Under the pieces are notes generated by a model, which saw nothing but the letters and a program-made list of their open reading frames with translations, had not been told where the DNA came from and made no database searches. A stretch of 64,000 nucleotides of DNA from Devosia soli. Lineage in GTDB: Bacteria; Pseudomonadota; Alphaproteobacteria; Rhizobiales; Devosiaceae. How positions within the stretch are numbered: the stretch's first letter is position 1; each line of letters opens with the position of its first letter. This document shows, in pieces, positions 54,869-63,117 of this stretch. A program made the translations under genes and the position numbers. The stretch spans positions 295,645 through 359,644 of the forward strand of contig NZ_LAJG01000021.1 in the NCBI RefSeq assembly GCF_000970455.1, read 5' to 3'.

Positions 54869-55142
54869 ATGCACAACCGAACGTTTTTTCGCGCCCGGTC
54901 CCTTTTCTGTCGCGCCCTGCGGCACCGCAGCTTTCATGCCAGCTTTTTCGCGGTTTTTACGGATGTAGGTCAGTTATCTGACCGGCAGCCTCGAGCAGCG
55001 TTTTCAAACAAAACCAGCGCACAGGTGGGACCGGTGCGCGTGGGATCGGGGGCTTATCGTGAAAAAGGGGCAAAGAGTCAAGCGCCGTCTCGAGCCGTTC
55101 TGCCCTCTCTCCGATACGGCAAAACGGCTCCAGGTCCTTATT
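54869..55142. other. Leader region upstream of rplU, with an inverted repeat
   Basis: No gene is visible between rplU and the dispersed repeat. GAGCCGTT (55092-55099) and AACGGCTC (55123-55130) form an inverted pair with a 23-base loop. The rplU-rpmA promoter should lie here, but no motif was clear. Confidence 0.5.
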
Positions 55143-55194
55143 TGGTCGCGCTTTCGAACCGCAAGAGTGGTGTCCACTTTTGCTGAGAACGCTC
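55143..55194 (+). repeat. Dispersed Rhizobiales-type intergenic repeat, copy 2
   Basis: This 52-base copy shares its first 20 bases (TGGTCGCGCTTTCGAACCGC) with the atpD-atpC copy, and has the inverted pair around AGAGTG / CCACTTTTGC. It differs by several substitutions and one inserted base. It lies between rplU and the MBL-fold gene. Confidence 0.8.
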
Positions 55195-55219
55195 CGGTAT
55201 TCGACGGCGCTTGCAGGGG

Positions 55220-55999
55220 TCAGCCCTGGCCGTTGGGATACCAGTTGCGCAGGCGCACTTCGGTGTGGTCGCCGACGCCGGTTTCAAGCGGGGAGAGATC
55301 GCTCTCGCCGTAATGGTAGGGATAGACGGTGCCGGGCTTGAAGGTGTTGATGGCTTCGACGGCCTGGTCGGGCGTCATGGTATAGGGCAGGTTCATGGGC
55401 AGGAAGGCGACGTCTATGTCCTTGAGCGCCAGCATTTCCTCGGTCGGCTCGGTGTCGCCGGCGACATAGACCTGCTTGTCGCCGAGGGTGAGAACATAGC
55501 CATTGCCGACGCCGACGGGGTGGTAATTCATGCGGTCGGCGGTGGTGTTGTGGGCGGCGATGGCCTTGAGCTTTACGCCATCGAGTTCACCGTCTTCGCC
55601 GTTGGCAATTGATTTGGCATTGGCCTTGAGGCTTTCGGGAAGTTTGTCGAAGACGTCCTGATTGGTGAGCAGCGGAACAGAGCCGGCGATGGCTTCGAGC
55701 GTCGGCACGTCGAAATGGTCGCCATGGCCGTGGGTGATAAGTATAGCGGTCGGCTTGGGGAGGCTTTCATAAAGCGCGGCGCCGCCGACGGGATCGACAT
55801 AAATGACCTTGCCGCCCCATTCGAGCACGAGGCTCGCATGTTCGACCGGATGGATGACGAGATCGCCTTCGCTGGTGGCGATAGTTTCAGGCATGGCGGC
55901 TTCCTGAGCAGTGGCAGGGGTCGGAACCAGGACTTTGGCGGCGAAGCCGGCTATTGGCAAGCTGGCAAGACCGGCAACCACGGAGCGGCGCGTGAACAT
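55220..55999 (-). CDS. Exported MBL-fold metal-dependent hydrolase (UPF0173-like)
   Basis: The 259-residue protein has a signal peptide of Tat type (TRRSVVAGL at 3-11, then a hydrophobic core to about 32). The metallo-beta-lactamase motif HGHGDHFDVPTLE is at about 89-101, a second histidine sits in AIAAHNTT, and YVAGDTEPTEEM carries the metal-bridging Asp. Late family blocks are MNLPYTMTPDQAVEAI and PYHYGESD. It resembles UPF0173 proteins, hydrolases of uncertain substrate, but with an export signal. The start ATG 55999 follows GGGAGAA. Confidence 0.85.
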   Translation of the reverse strand: MFTRRSVVAGLASLPIAGFAAKVLVPTPATAQEAAMPETIATSEGDLVIHPVEHASLVLEWGGKVIYVDPVGGAALYESLPKPTAILITHGHGDHFDVPTLEAIAGSVPLLTNQDVFDKLPESLKANAKSIANGEDGELDGVKLKAIAAHNTTADRMNYHPVGVGNGYVLTLGDKQVYVAGDTEPTEEMLALKDIDVAFLPMNLPYTMTPDQAVEAINTFKPGTVYPYHYGESDLSPLETGVGDHTEVRLRNWYPNGQG

Positions 56000-56203
56000 G
56001 GAGTTCTCCCTCAAATGTGACAAGCTTTGACGGAACCACAACGCAGGCTCGTCTCGATAAGATCGCGCAGCACGAGATTGTTATCGGCGGGTGCGTTTCT
56101 GCACGGCGGGAGAAGAAGAGGTGTTGCAGCCTTCCGCCCACTATGCCATAAGCCGCCCCGTATCGACCGGCCGGGAGCTTTAGCGCTCCTTTTTCGATCT
56201 CGC

Positions 56204-56293
56204 GGAGAGATGGCAGAGCGGTTGAATGCACCGCACTCGAAATGCGGCATAGGGGCAACTCTATCGGGGGTTCGAATCCCTCTCTCTCCGCCA
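56204..56293 (+). tRNA. tRNA-Ser(CGA)
   Basis: The acceptor stem GGAGAGA pairs with TCTCTCC. The anticodon arm CCGCA-CTCGAAA-TGCGG gives anticodon CGA. A long variable arm follows, as in all tRNA-Ser, then the T arm GGGGG-TTCGAAT-CCCTC with a small mismatch, and an encoded CCA. Length 90 bases. It reads the Ser codon UCG. Confidence 0.95.
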
Positions 56294-56408
56294 GTTTTCC
56301 TTCCAAATCCTTGAAGCCGTAGAAAACCTGGTATTCCCGGGCAAGCAGACGCTAGGCCTTGCTTATTTTGGACTTCTTCCACTGCCATTTCCATCGTTCG
56401 CCGCACCT

Positions 56409-56660
56409 GATCCCATCTCAGCGTCACGCGGACTTGGCGCTCAGATGGCCGTTCTCGAAGATGGCCGATACTGTGGATATGTTTCGGGAGGATGCGTCGA
56501 AGCTGCGGTCGCCTCAGAGGCGATGCGCGCCATCAGCGCCGGACAGGACGAAATTCTCAGATTTGGTACCGGCTCGAAATTCATCGACGTTCAACTGCCG
56601 TGCGGCGGTGGCATTGATGTGCCCAGGACCGCCGATATCGCCTCCCGCAACACTGCATAG
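56409..56660 (+). pseudogene. XdhC family fragment
   Basis: The frame reads SRGLGAQMAVLEDGRYCGYVSGGCVEAAV, then FGTGSKFIDVQLPCGGGIDV, the conserved N-terminal part of XdhC/CoxI proteins, which insert or sulphurate the molybdenum cofactor of xanthine dehydrogenase. The N-terminal about 20-30 residues before the GAQM block do not match the family. After CGGGIDV homology stops and a stop codon follows within 15 residues; the C-terminal two thirds are missing. No xdhA or xdhB gene is nearby. It starts 116 bases after tRNA-Ser, a place often used by mobile DNA, which may explain its arrival. Confidence 0.75.
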
Positions 56661-56714
56661 TCGCGATCGATCCTGACCTGGCGGGTGCGACGCAGAGCGT
56701 TGCCACGGAGGGCA

Positions 56715-57590
56715 CTAAGTTCGTGGAGGACAGGATTCGGGATAAGCCATGGCCCTTTGGGCCAGATCGGCATAGTGCGCCATCTCGGCGGCACACCAAT
56801 GCTCGAATTCGTCAACGACCTCTTCCGTCACCCGGAATTCCTGGGGGCCGCATGCCAGCAGAGCTCGGACCTGCCGCATATGGCCGAGCACGTTACCCAC
56901 ATGCGACTCCGAAACCTGGAAGCGCTCGGCAAGGGCGCCGTGGGTCAGAGATATCCCCTCCTTGCCAGCCGCACGTCGATAGTGGCTGAGCATCAAGGCC
57001 GCCAGCAGTGGATAGCCGCTATCGTAACCGGCCAATCGCAGTACCGTTGGAAACTCGGCAATAACGGTACCTGCCCCTTGCACCCGGGCCGAAGAAAGAA
57101 AGATCATCTCGCCCAAAATGCCGGCATCCTGTTCGAATGGCAGCGCGAGAGCGCTCCCGGCGACGAGGTCGTGGGCCTGAACGAACGCGGCGCAGGACCG
57201 GCCAACCTCGCGGATCAGGCGCTCGGCGGGCCGCAGGACTTTCTGCCGTCTGTCGGCTTGGAGTGTTTCGATGCTGATGAGGTTGCGCGTTTGCAGCATC
57301 CTGCAGAACGAGGCCGTGTGTCGCGGACTTTGGCCGGATATGGCCTGTAACCGCGAGAGATTGGGCACGGCAGCGCCGTGGTTCCGCCAGCCGTAATATT
57401 GCCCGATCAGCATATAGGCCGAGTAGTAGCGCTCAAGTTGATTGAGCAGCTTGCGCAGGGGCCATCCTGCGGGTGCGGGCTCGGCCATCTTCTCGCAATA
57501 TTGCGCCAGGCTTTGGCGAAAGCGAGCATCGGCCACGATTGCCGACGCCTCCATGACGTTTGCCGTGCCCGGTGGAAGCGTTCTCTTCAT
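56715..57590 (-). CDS. Putative two-wHTH transcriptional regulator, divergent from the autotransporter gene
   Basis: I do not recognise the family of this 291-residue protein. Two segments look like winged-helix DNA-binding units: NLSRLQAISGQSPRHTASFCRML (with a following RRQKVLRPAERL wing) and LTHGALAERFQVSESHVGNVLGHM near the C-terminus. A helical linker of about 80 residues separates them. It points away from the autotransporter gene with an intergenic gap of about 105 bases, the usual layout of a regulator and its target. The start is uncertain (57623 GTG, 57590 ATG or 57554 ATG; none has a good ribosome site). Confidence 0.6.
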   Translation of the reverse strand: MKRTLPPGTANVMEASAIVADARFRQSLAQYCEKMAEPAPAGWPLRKLLNQLERYYSAYMLIGQYYGWRNHGAAVPNLSRLQAISGQSPRHTASFCRMLQTRNLISIETLQADRRQKVLRPAERLIREVGRSCAAFVQAHDLVAGSALALPFEQDAGILGEMIFLSSARVQGAGTVIAEFPTVLRLAGYDSGYPLLAALMLSHYRRAAGKEGISLTHGALAERFQVSESHVGNVLGHMRQVRALLACGPQEFRVTEEVVDEFEHWCAAEMAHYADLAQRAMAYPESCPPRT

Positions 57591-57695
57591 CGACAAAATC
57601 GGCAAAGTTTGGGGTGGCAGCACTTTAGCGGGCCGGCCAGAACTATCAACCTTGGCGCAAGGCGTGCCTTCCGACGAAGCTGATAGAGTGATTTC

Positions 57696-60600
57696 ATGAT
57701 CGCACGACTAAGGGGGACCAAAGCGGCTTCGAGATACTGCCTAGCCTCTCAGCCGTCTCGGGATGTGCCATGCCGGGCGAGGGTGAAGCGCATTGGCGGG
57801 GCTGTTCTCGCCCGTCTCATTCCTCTGCTTTTCGCTTGGCTTTTCGTGGTCGCGCCGTCCCTGGCGCAGGTTACCCTGGCACCAGCGAGCCTTCCCAATT
57901 CTACGGCCGGCGCGCCCTATCATCAGGTGTTCTCCGTCCTCGGTGGCACCCCGCCCTACATTGTCTCGCTTGCCGGCCCCCTTCCCGCCGGGATGACATT
58001 CTCCGGCGCGGCTCTGTCGGGGACGCCAACCGAAAGTGGCACATTCAACTTCAGCGTGTTTGCTTCCGACTTCGTCGGAGCGACGGATTCGAACAGCTAT
58101 ACTCTGACTGTCGGAGCACCCACGATCGCCATATCACCGGCCAGCTTGCCCGCAGGAACTGCCGGATCGTCATATTCGCAGAGCCTGTCGGCTTTCGGTG
58201 GCACCGCACCCCATAGTTTCTCTATTTCCGGCGTATTGCCCTCCGGTATCACCTTGACGCCGACCGGATTGCTATCGGGCACCCCGCTTGCCGCTGGATC
58301 CTACACATTTTCCGTCATCGTCACGGATTCCACCACGGGAAACGGCCCGCACACGGCGTCGATTTCTCAGACGCTGGTGATCGCTGCCCCCAGTGTGATC
58401 CTCTCGCCAACATTGCCCGATGCAACCGTCGGTCAACCCTATGCGCAGATGATTTCGGCGTCCGGCGGCTCGGCTCCCTACACCTTCAGCCTCGATTCCG
58501 GCGCACTTCCCGTCGGGCTCGTGCTTGGGCCCGATGGATCGATTTCGGGGACGGCAAAGGAAGATGGCACGTTCAGCTTCACTATCTCCGCCCAGGATTC
58601 GACCGCTAGCACCCCAATCACTGGCTCCCAAACCTATAGCCTCAACGTCGCGCCCCCCACCGTTGCCCTTTCACCCGCAAGTCTGCCGGACGGGCGGGCT
58701 GGCGCTCCCTATTCGGCAGCCGTTGCCGCAAGCGGGGGAACTGCGCCTTACACCTACACCGTCACTGGCACGCTGCCACCAGGCGTCACGTTATCCCCCT
58801 CCGGCCTCCTGTCGGGTACGCCAACCGAGAGCAACCTCTATTCCTTCACCGTCACGGCCACGGATTCAAGCGGTGGAACAGGGCCTCATTCAGGTGCACA
58901 GAGCTACAATATCGTCACCTATTCGCCGAACTTCACCTTGTTGCCCGATGACCTGCCGGTGGCGACGGCGGGTCAGCCCTATTCGCAAACGGTGGTCGCC
59001 GGCGGCGGGACCGCGCCCTATACCTATTCCATATATGCAGGCGCTCTGCCGGCCGGCTTGACCTTCTCGGGCGGAACTATTTCGGGCACCCCGACGGCGA
59101 TAGGCTCGTTCTTCGTGACCATCATTGCCAGAGATTCAACCACCGGCCCAGGCTCGCCCTATGCCGTGGGGCAATACTTCCCGCTGATCGTTGCTGCCCC
59201 CACGATAGCTTTGACCCCCGCGACCCTGCCGGCTGCCAATTCAGGATCCTTCTATTCCCAGACGCTGTCGGCCAGTGGCGGCGCGGCGCCCTACACTTTC
59301 GCGCTCTCTGCGGGCAGCCTGCCGCCCGGGTTGACCCTCTCCACCTCCGGAACCCTGTCCGGGACGCCATCGGCGCCCGGAAGCTTCAACTTTTCCGTCA
59401 CGGCTACGGATGGGTCGATCGGTGTCGGCCCGTTTTCCGCTACGCAGGCCTATAGCCTGAGCGTCGGCGCCACCGGCCGGCTCGTTGTCGCCGTGCGGTC
59501 CAATGTCGACGGCACTTTCGGTTTTAGCTCACCCGAGCCTTTGCTGAACGCGCTCACCGTCGGAACGACAGGCGGCATGGGTCAGAGTGGCGCGATCAAC
59601 CTGCCCGCCGGTTCCTTCCGGATAACCGCAGACGACCTTAGCGGGGCTGGCACAGCACTGACGGCCATCAGCTGTGACGACAATGACAGCAGCGGAGACA
59701 TCACTACAAGCTCCGCAAACATTGCGCTCGATGCTGGCGAAAGCCTGACCTGCACCTTCACGTTCCTCAATTCCCGGGAGGAGACTACGGGGCTCATCGA
59801 AGACTTCTTCGCAACGCGGGCTTCGCTGATCCTTGCAAACCAGCCGCGCTCGGACCGTCGCATCGACCGTCTGAATGGCATTGCGCCACGGGGCGATATC
59901 GGCTCAGCGCTCATGACCTATCTGCCGGCACTTGCCCGTGGAAGCGCGCTGCAGTCGTCCATCAGCCTCAGTGCCATCGAGGGTGCGATTGGCCTCGAAA
60001 ATCCCAATCCGTTCGACATCTGGATGGAAGGGACCTTTGTGCGCCTTGATGCCGCCCGCGACGGCCAGCTCGTGCTGGGCAGCGTGGGAGCGGACTATCT
60101 CGTCACCACCGACCTTCTCGTCGGCGGTTTTGTGCAACTCGATCACGCCGTTCAAGGCCTGGCCGGGTTGCCAGGATTTGCTTCCGGCGCTGGCTGGATG
60201 GCGGGTCCCTATGCGACCATGCGGCTGCACGAAAATCTCTATCTGGACGTGCTGGCCGGCTTTGGACGTTCCAGCAACAGCATCAATCCTCTCGGGTCTT
60301 ACGAGGACCGGTTCGGAGCAACGCGCTGGATTCTCAGCGCCGCCCTCGAAGGACAATGGGTTGCCGGCCCCTGGACCTTCTCCCCGCGCGCCAGCCTTGG
60401 CTATTTCGCGGAGACCAGCGATGCCTATCGTGACGCACTGGACATTGCCATACCCTCCATTGCCATGCATGTCGGCCAGATTGCGATCGGCCCTGCCGTG
60501 TCCTATCGCCTCGTTGCGGGCGAGGTTGTGATGACTTTGGGACTGGGGCTCGAGGGGGCAGCCGAATTCAGCCCAAATCTTGGTTTGGAAAATGGTCAGG

Positions 60601-60737
60601 CGCGCCTCAGGGCCAGCGTCAATGCTACCTCGCCGCGCGGCGCTGATATTGGCCTTACAATCGGTCTTAATGGGATCGGCAATGATGCCGGGACTGTCCT
60701 AAGCGTCTCTGGCCGCCTTGCAGTGCCAATGAAGTAG
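57696..60737 (+). CDS. Autotransporter-like outer-membrane protein with six putative-Ig (He_PIG) repeats
   Basis: The 1013-residue protein has a signal peptide (hydrophobic core about 36-55, SLAQ end), then six repeats of about 85-90 residues near 59, 142, 233, 321, 411 and 502. Each has the LPxxxxGxPYSQxxxAxGGxAPYTF strand pattern and GxLSGTPT turn of putative-Ig (He_PIG) domains. A distinct beta domain follows (594-692) with two Cys, then a C-terminal region of about 290 residues (720-1013) shaped like a type V autotransporter barrel. The last residues are AVPMK rather than the usual aromatic end. ATG 57696 and GTG 57783 are both possible starts; the latter begins the signal peptide directly. 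Likely an adhesin. Confidence 0.82.
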   Translation: MIARLRGTKAASRYCLASQPSRDVPCRARVKRIGGAVLARLIPLLFAWLFVVAPSLAQVTLAPASLPNSTAGAPYHQVFSVLGGTPPYIVSLAGPLPAGMTFSGAALSGTPTESGTFNFSVFASDFVGATDSNSYTLTVGAPTIAISPASLPAGTAGSSYSQSLSAFGGTAPHSFSISGVLPSGITLTPTGLLSGTPLAAGSYTFSVIVTDSTTGNGPHTASISQTLVIAAPSVILSPTLPDATVGQPYAQMISASGGSAPYTFSLDSGALPVGLVLGPDGSISGTAKEDGTFSFTISAQDSTASTPITGSQTYSLNVAPPTVALSPASLPDGRAGAPYSAAVAASGGTAPYTYTVTGTLPPGVTLSPSGLLSGTPTESNLYSFTVTATDSSGGTGPHSGAQSYNIVTYSPNFTLLPDDLPVATAGQPYSQTVVAGGGTAPYTYSIYAGALPAGLTFSGGTISGTPTAIGSFFVTIIARDSTTGPGSPYAVGQYFPLIVAAPTIALTPATLPAANSGSFYSQTLSASGGAAPYTFALSAGSLPPGLTLSTSGTLSGTPSAPGSFNFSVTATDGSIGVGPFSATQAYSLSVGATGRLVVAVRSNVDGTFGFSSPEPLLNALTVGTTGGMGQSGAINLPAGSFRITADDLSGAGTALTAISCDDNDSSGDITTSSANIALDAGESLTCTFTFLNSREETTGLIEDFFATRASLILANQPRSDRRIDRLNGIAPRGDIGSALMTYLPALARGSALQSSISLSAIEGAIGLENPNPFDIWMEGTFVRLDAARDGQLVLGSVGADYLVTTDLLVGGFVQLDHAVQGLAGLPGFASGAGWMAGPYATMRLHENLYLDVLAGFGRSSNSINPLGSYEDRFGATRWILSAALEGQWVAGPWTFSPRASLGYFAETSDAYRDALDIAIPSIAMHVGQIAIGPAVSYRLVAGEVVMTLGLGLEGAAEFSPNLGLENGQARLRASVNATSPRGADIGLTIGLNGIGNDAGTVLSVSGRLAVPMK

Positions 60738-60959
60738 GCTCAGGTGTAGGCGATTGCATAGCGCTGATCGGACTGGAGAATGACGCGAAAAATAGGTGCG
60801 CGGCGAGAGCAGTTGCGCGATGCACGTGCCGCGAGGAGATCGGATCATTCAGCGCCTAAGAAGGAGCCAGCCATGGGCCGCATGACACCCGGTTGCTGGC
60901 CCTCGCGCCACCACGCTCGCAGCAATTCGAGAGCATGGCGTTGCCGCCTTTTTCCTTCT

Positions 60960-61859
60960 TCAATCCTGATGAGCAGGTGGGTACGAAACGAAAGCCAATC
61001 TCCTGCTGTCAGGCGCCCAGGAATTGACGTTGATCGTTCCCTGTCCACCGAAAAAAGCTGCAAGATCAGTCTGTTCGGTGCCGCTGGGGGTCATCAGGCG
61101 AAGCAGGACGTGCTTGTCGGGTGGGTGGCCGATCGTGTCCTCGGGGTAGCTCAGGAAGGCGACATGGCGGCCATCGGGTGAGATGTGAGGGAACCAGTTG
61201 ACGCGGGTGTCGAAGGTCAATTGTTCAATGCCCGTGCCATCCGGCTGCATGCGGAAAATCTGTGCGTGGCCGGGTTTTTTGGCTGATAATTCGGAGTTGA
61301 AATAGATCCAGCGACCGTCGGGGGAATATTCCGGGCCGTCATTGGGCACGGTCACGTCGGTGAGGCGGGTGTCGGGTCCACCGGCTGCGGGAATGGTGAA
61401 AATGTTAACCTTACGTTGCCCTTGAGGCGCTTCAACCGCCACATAGGTTAGGGTTTCGCCATTGGGCGAAATGCCGTGGAGATAATAGTGATGCGGCGTC
61501 GGGTGCGCGTTGGAAACGCGGCGCGGTTCACCGCCATCGAAGGGCACGGCGTAGAGATGACCATCATCGGAACTGACATAGATCGTCGCCCCGTCCGGCG
61601 AGAGGACGTGATCGTTATTGAGATCGTTGAGACCACTTGTTGGGATGTGCTCCGGGCTGCCGCCTTCGGGACTGATCCGGAACAGCTGGCCACCGGCATT
61701 GAAGACCAGCCATTGCCCGTCGGGCGACCAGTTGGGGGCTTCGATGACCTCGTCGGCAGTCAAGACCGTGCGGCGATCGCCGTATAGGTCGATGACTTCG
61801 AGCACGGCCTTCTGGCCGGGAGAAAGCGTGCGGCCGCGGCGGGGGAAGGAATAGCTCAT
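60960..61859 (-). CDS. TolB-like beta-propeller protein
   Basis: The 299-residue protein is made of WD40-like PD40 repeats: APNWSPDGQWLVFNAGGQLFRI, VLSPDGATIYVSSDDGHLYAVPF, GPEYSPDGRWIYFNSE and PHISPDGRHVAFLSYPED. This is the six-bladed propeller seen in TolB and in the N-terminal part of prolyl oligopeptidases. There is no signal peptide and no catalytic domain, so it is not TolB itself. It lies 11 bases after the end of the broken cupin gene on the same strand and is the only intact member of that apparent operon. Confidence 0.85.
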   Translation of the reverse strand: MSYSFPRRGRTLSPGQKAVLEVIDLYGDRRTVLTADEVIEAPNWSPDGQWLVFNAGGQLFRISPEGGSPEHIPTSGLNDLNNDHVLSPDGATIYVSSDDGHLYAVPFDGGEPRRVSNAHPTPHHYYLHGISPNGETLTYVAVEAPQGQRKVNIFTIPAAGGPDTRLTDVTVPNDGPEYSPDGRWIYFNSELSAKKPGHAQIFRMQPDGTGIEQLTFDTRVNWFPHISPDGRHVAFLSYPEDTIGHPPDKHVLLRLMTPSGTEQTDLAAFFGGQGTINVNSWAPDSRRLAFVSYPPAHQD

Positions 61860-61870
61860 GCTCTGGTCTT

Positions 61871-62423
61871 TCAGCTATCGAGATTGTCGCGAAAATCGTT
61901 AAGGCCGGCTTCGACCGATGACGGCGCGTCGATCCACTCCTGCATGGCATTGCCAGTGGCAGGATCGTGGGTGGGAATCGGCAGCATCATGATGCGCTTG
62001 GCCGCGGCGCGGAAGCCGGCATCGTCGAGCCGGGCTTCCTCGATATTGTCCCAGTCACGGCCATCGGGGTAGCCGCCGACCATCATGACGTCGTCCGAAT
62101 GGTCGACCATGATGTGGGAAACGCCAGCGGGAAGGACGATGACGTCACCGGCCTCGACACGGACGCGCACCCCGCCATCATCGAAAAGGACAACATCCAT
62201 CCAGCCGCGGGCGCAGCCGAGGCATTCGTGGGTGGTCGAATGAAAATGGGCATAGGTATAGACGCCGGGATAGCGCCAGTTGTTGAGCCAGCCATTTTGG
62301 CGGAAGCGCGCGATCAGCGTCTTCACTGCCGCCAGGCACGGCGCTGCGGTGCACGAGGAGCGGAAAGCGGGAATTGGGGACGAAGCCATTCGGCTTTGAC
62401 CAAAGGAGTTCGGTTTCCATCAT
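61871..62423 (-). pseudogene. Cupin domain (YjlB-like) gene with a frameshift
   Basis: The correct N-terminus (METELLWSKPNGFVPNSRFP...GGSEDAD, from ATG 62420) is in one frame. The rest (RFRQNGWLNNWRYPGVYTY, AHFHSTTHECLG, VLPAGVSHIMVDHSDD) continues in another frame from about 62305 to the stop at 61871. Both halves match the YjlB-like cupin family, so one frameshift in or near 62299-62318 splits the gene. The cupin metal ligands (HFHSTTHE and H of SHI) lie in the second half. The ATG overlaps the stop of the upstream UPF0303 fragment. Could be a sequencing error rather than a mutation. Confidence 0.78.
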
Positions 62424-62620
62424 TGTGCTCCCCGAGTGGTTCTGATCCGGCGCAAGGCATTGGCGACAAGGCCATGGTCTTCTTTATCGGGCAAGCCGCT
62501 CACCGAAGCCGCACCGACAACGCCGATACCCCTGACTGCAATTGGTACACCGCCCGCGCTTGCTGCGAAATCCTCGCCAATCACCCGGATTGTCGTGCCC
62601 GGTGACGATGTGACCGGCAA
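62420..62620 (-). pseudogene. C-terminal fragment of a UPF0303/heme-degrading-domain protein
   Basis: The minus-strand frame ends with IGEDFAASAGGVPIAVRG, VVGAASVSGLPDKEDHGLV and ANALRRI, which fit the last third of UPF0303 family proteins. The upstream part of the same frame is antisense to the VOC remnant and shows no such homology, so the N-terminal two thirds are lost. Its stop overlaps the start of the cupin pseudogene (ATGA), showing that the two were once an operon. Confidence 0.65.
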
Positions 62621-62649
62621 AGCGCCGGAGTTCGGCGGCAGGATCGGCG

Positions 62650-62896
62650 CCGCGCCGGCGAGCTGGCACACCAAGGGCACGACCCGTAGGTGCTGGACGA
62701 TCGATGATCTCGACGCAACGTGCGAGCGTATCGAAGCGGCAGGGATCACGCTTCTGAGCGAACCAAGGCTGGTTTTGACGATAACCGCCGGGCCTAGCTT
62801 GAAGATCCGGATGGCAACCGCATTCAATTGATGGAAATGCATCCAGATTGCTTGCAATATCAGGCGATACGCCGTCTTCACGCCGAAGGCGTCTAG
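62650..62896 (+). pseudogene. C-terminal fragment of a VOC/glyoxalase-family protein, frameshifted
   Basis: One frame reads IDDLDATCERIEAAGITLLSEP, and shortly after, in another frame, LEDPDGNRIQLMEMHPD leads to a TAG at 62894-62896. Both are standard blocks of the last half of VOC metalloenzymes (DPDGNRIQLME is the typical end). A shift of frame near 62795-62805 separates them. The N-terminal half is missing, cut at the place where the opposite-strand UPF0303 fragment also ends. Confidence 0.65.
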
Positions 62897-62927
62897 TCAC
62901 CAGAGGGTCCGGTTCATTTTACCGCCC

Positions 62928-63077
62928 ATGCATTCGATTGTTTTGCCGGTGCCGTCTCGATCGAGCCATCATATTGCCAACGCTGGTCTGCGGCGGGGCG
63001 ACATGCCGGAGCCGAGGGTTACCATGATCGATCCGGAATTGATCGTGCGCGACAGTACGGCGGGGGGCGGGGTCTGA
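62928..63077 (+). pseudogene. Probable C-terminal remnant of a LacI-family regulator
   Basis: A 49-codon frame ends with RRGDMPEPRVTMIDPELIVRDSTA, which resembles the last residues of LacI/PurR-type repressors (the PxLIVRxSTA ending). Nothing of the DNA-binding or sugar-binding domains remains. It lies 40 bases before the alcohol dehydrogenase frame, where a LacI repressor of a sugar/polyol operon would be expected. The match is short. Confidence 0.5.
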
Positions 63078-63117
63078 CGGCAGGCCAAAACGCCCGGTTT
63101 TTGAGGAGGAGCCGAAA

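Noticed and set aside
62420..62881. The 153-codon minus-strand frame as one intact gene
   Set aside because: Only the last third matches UPF0303; the rest is antisense to a clear VOC remnant, so it is a fragment.
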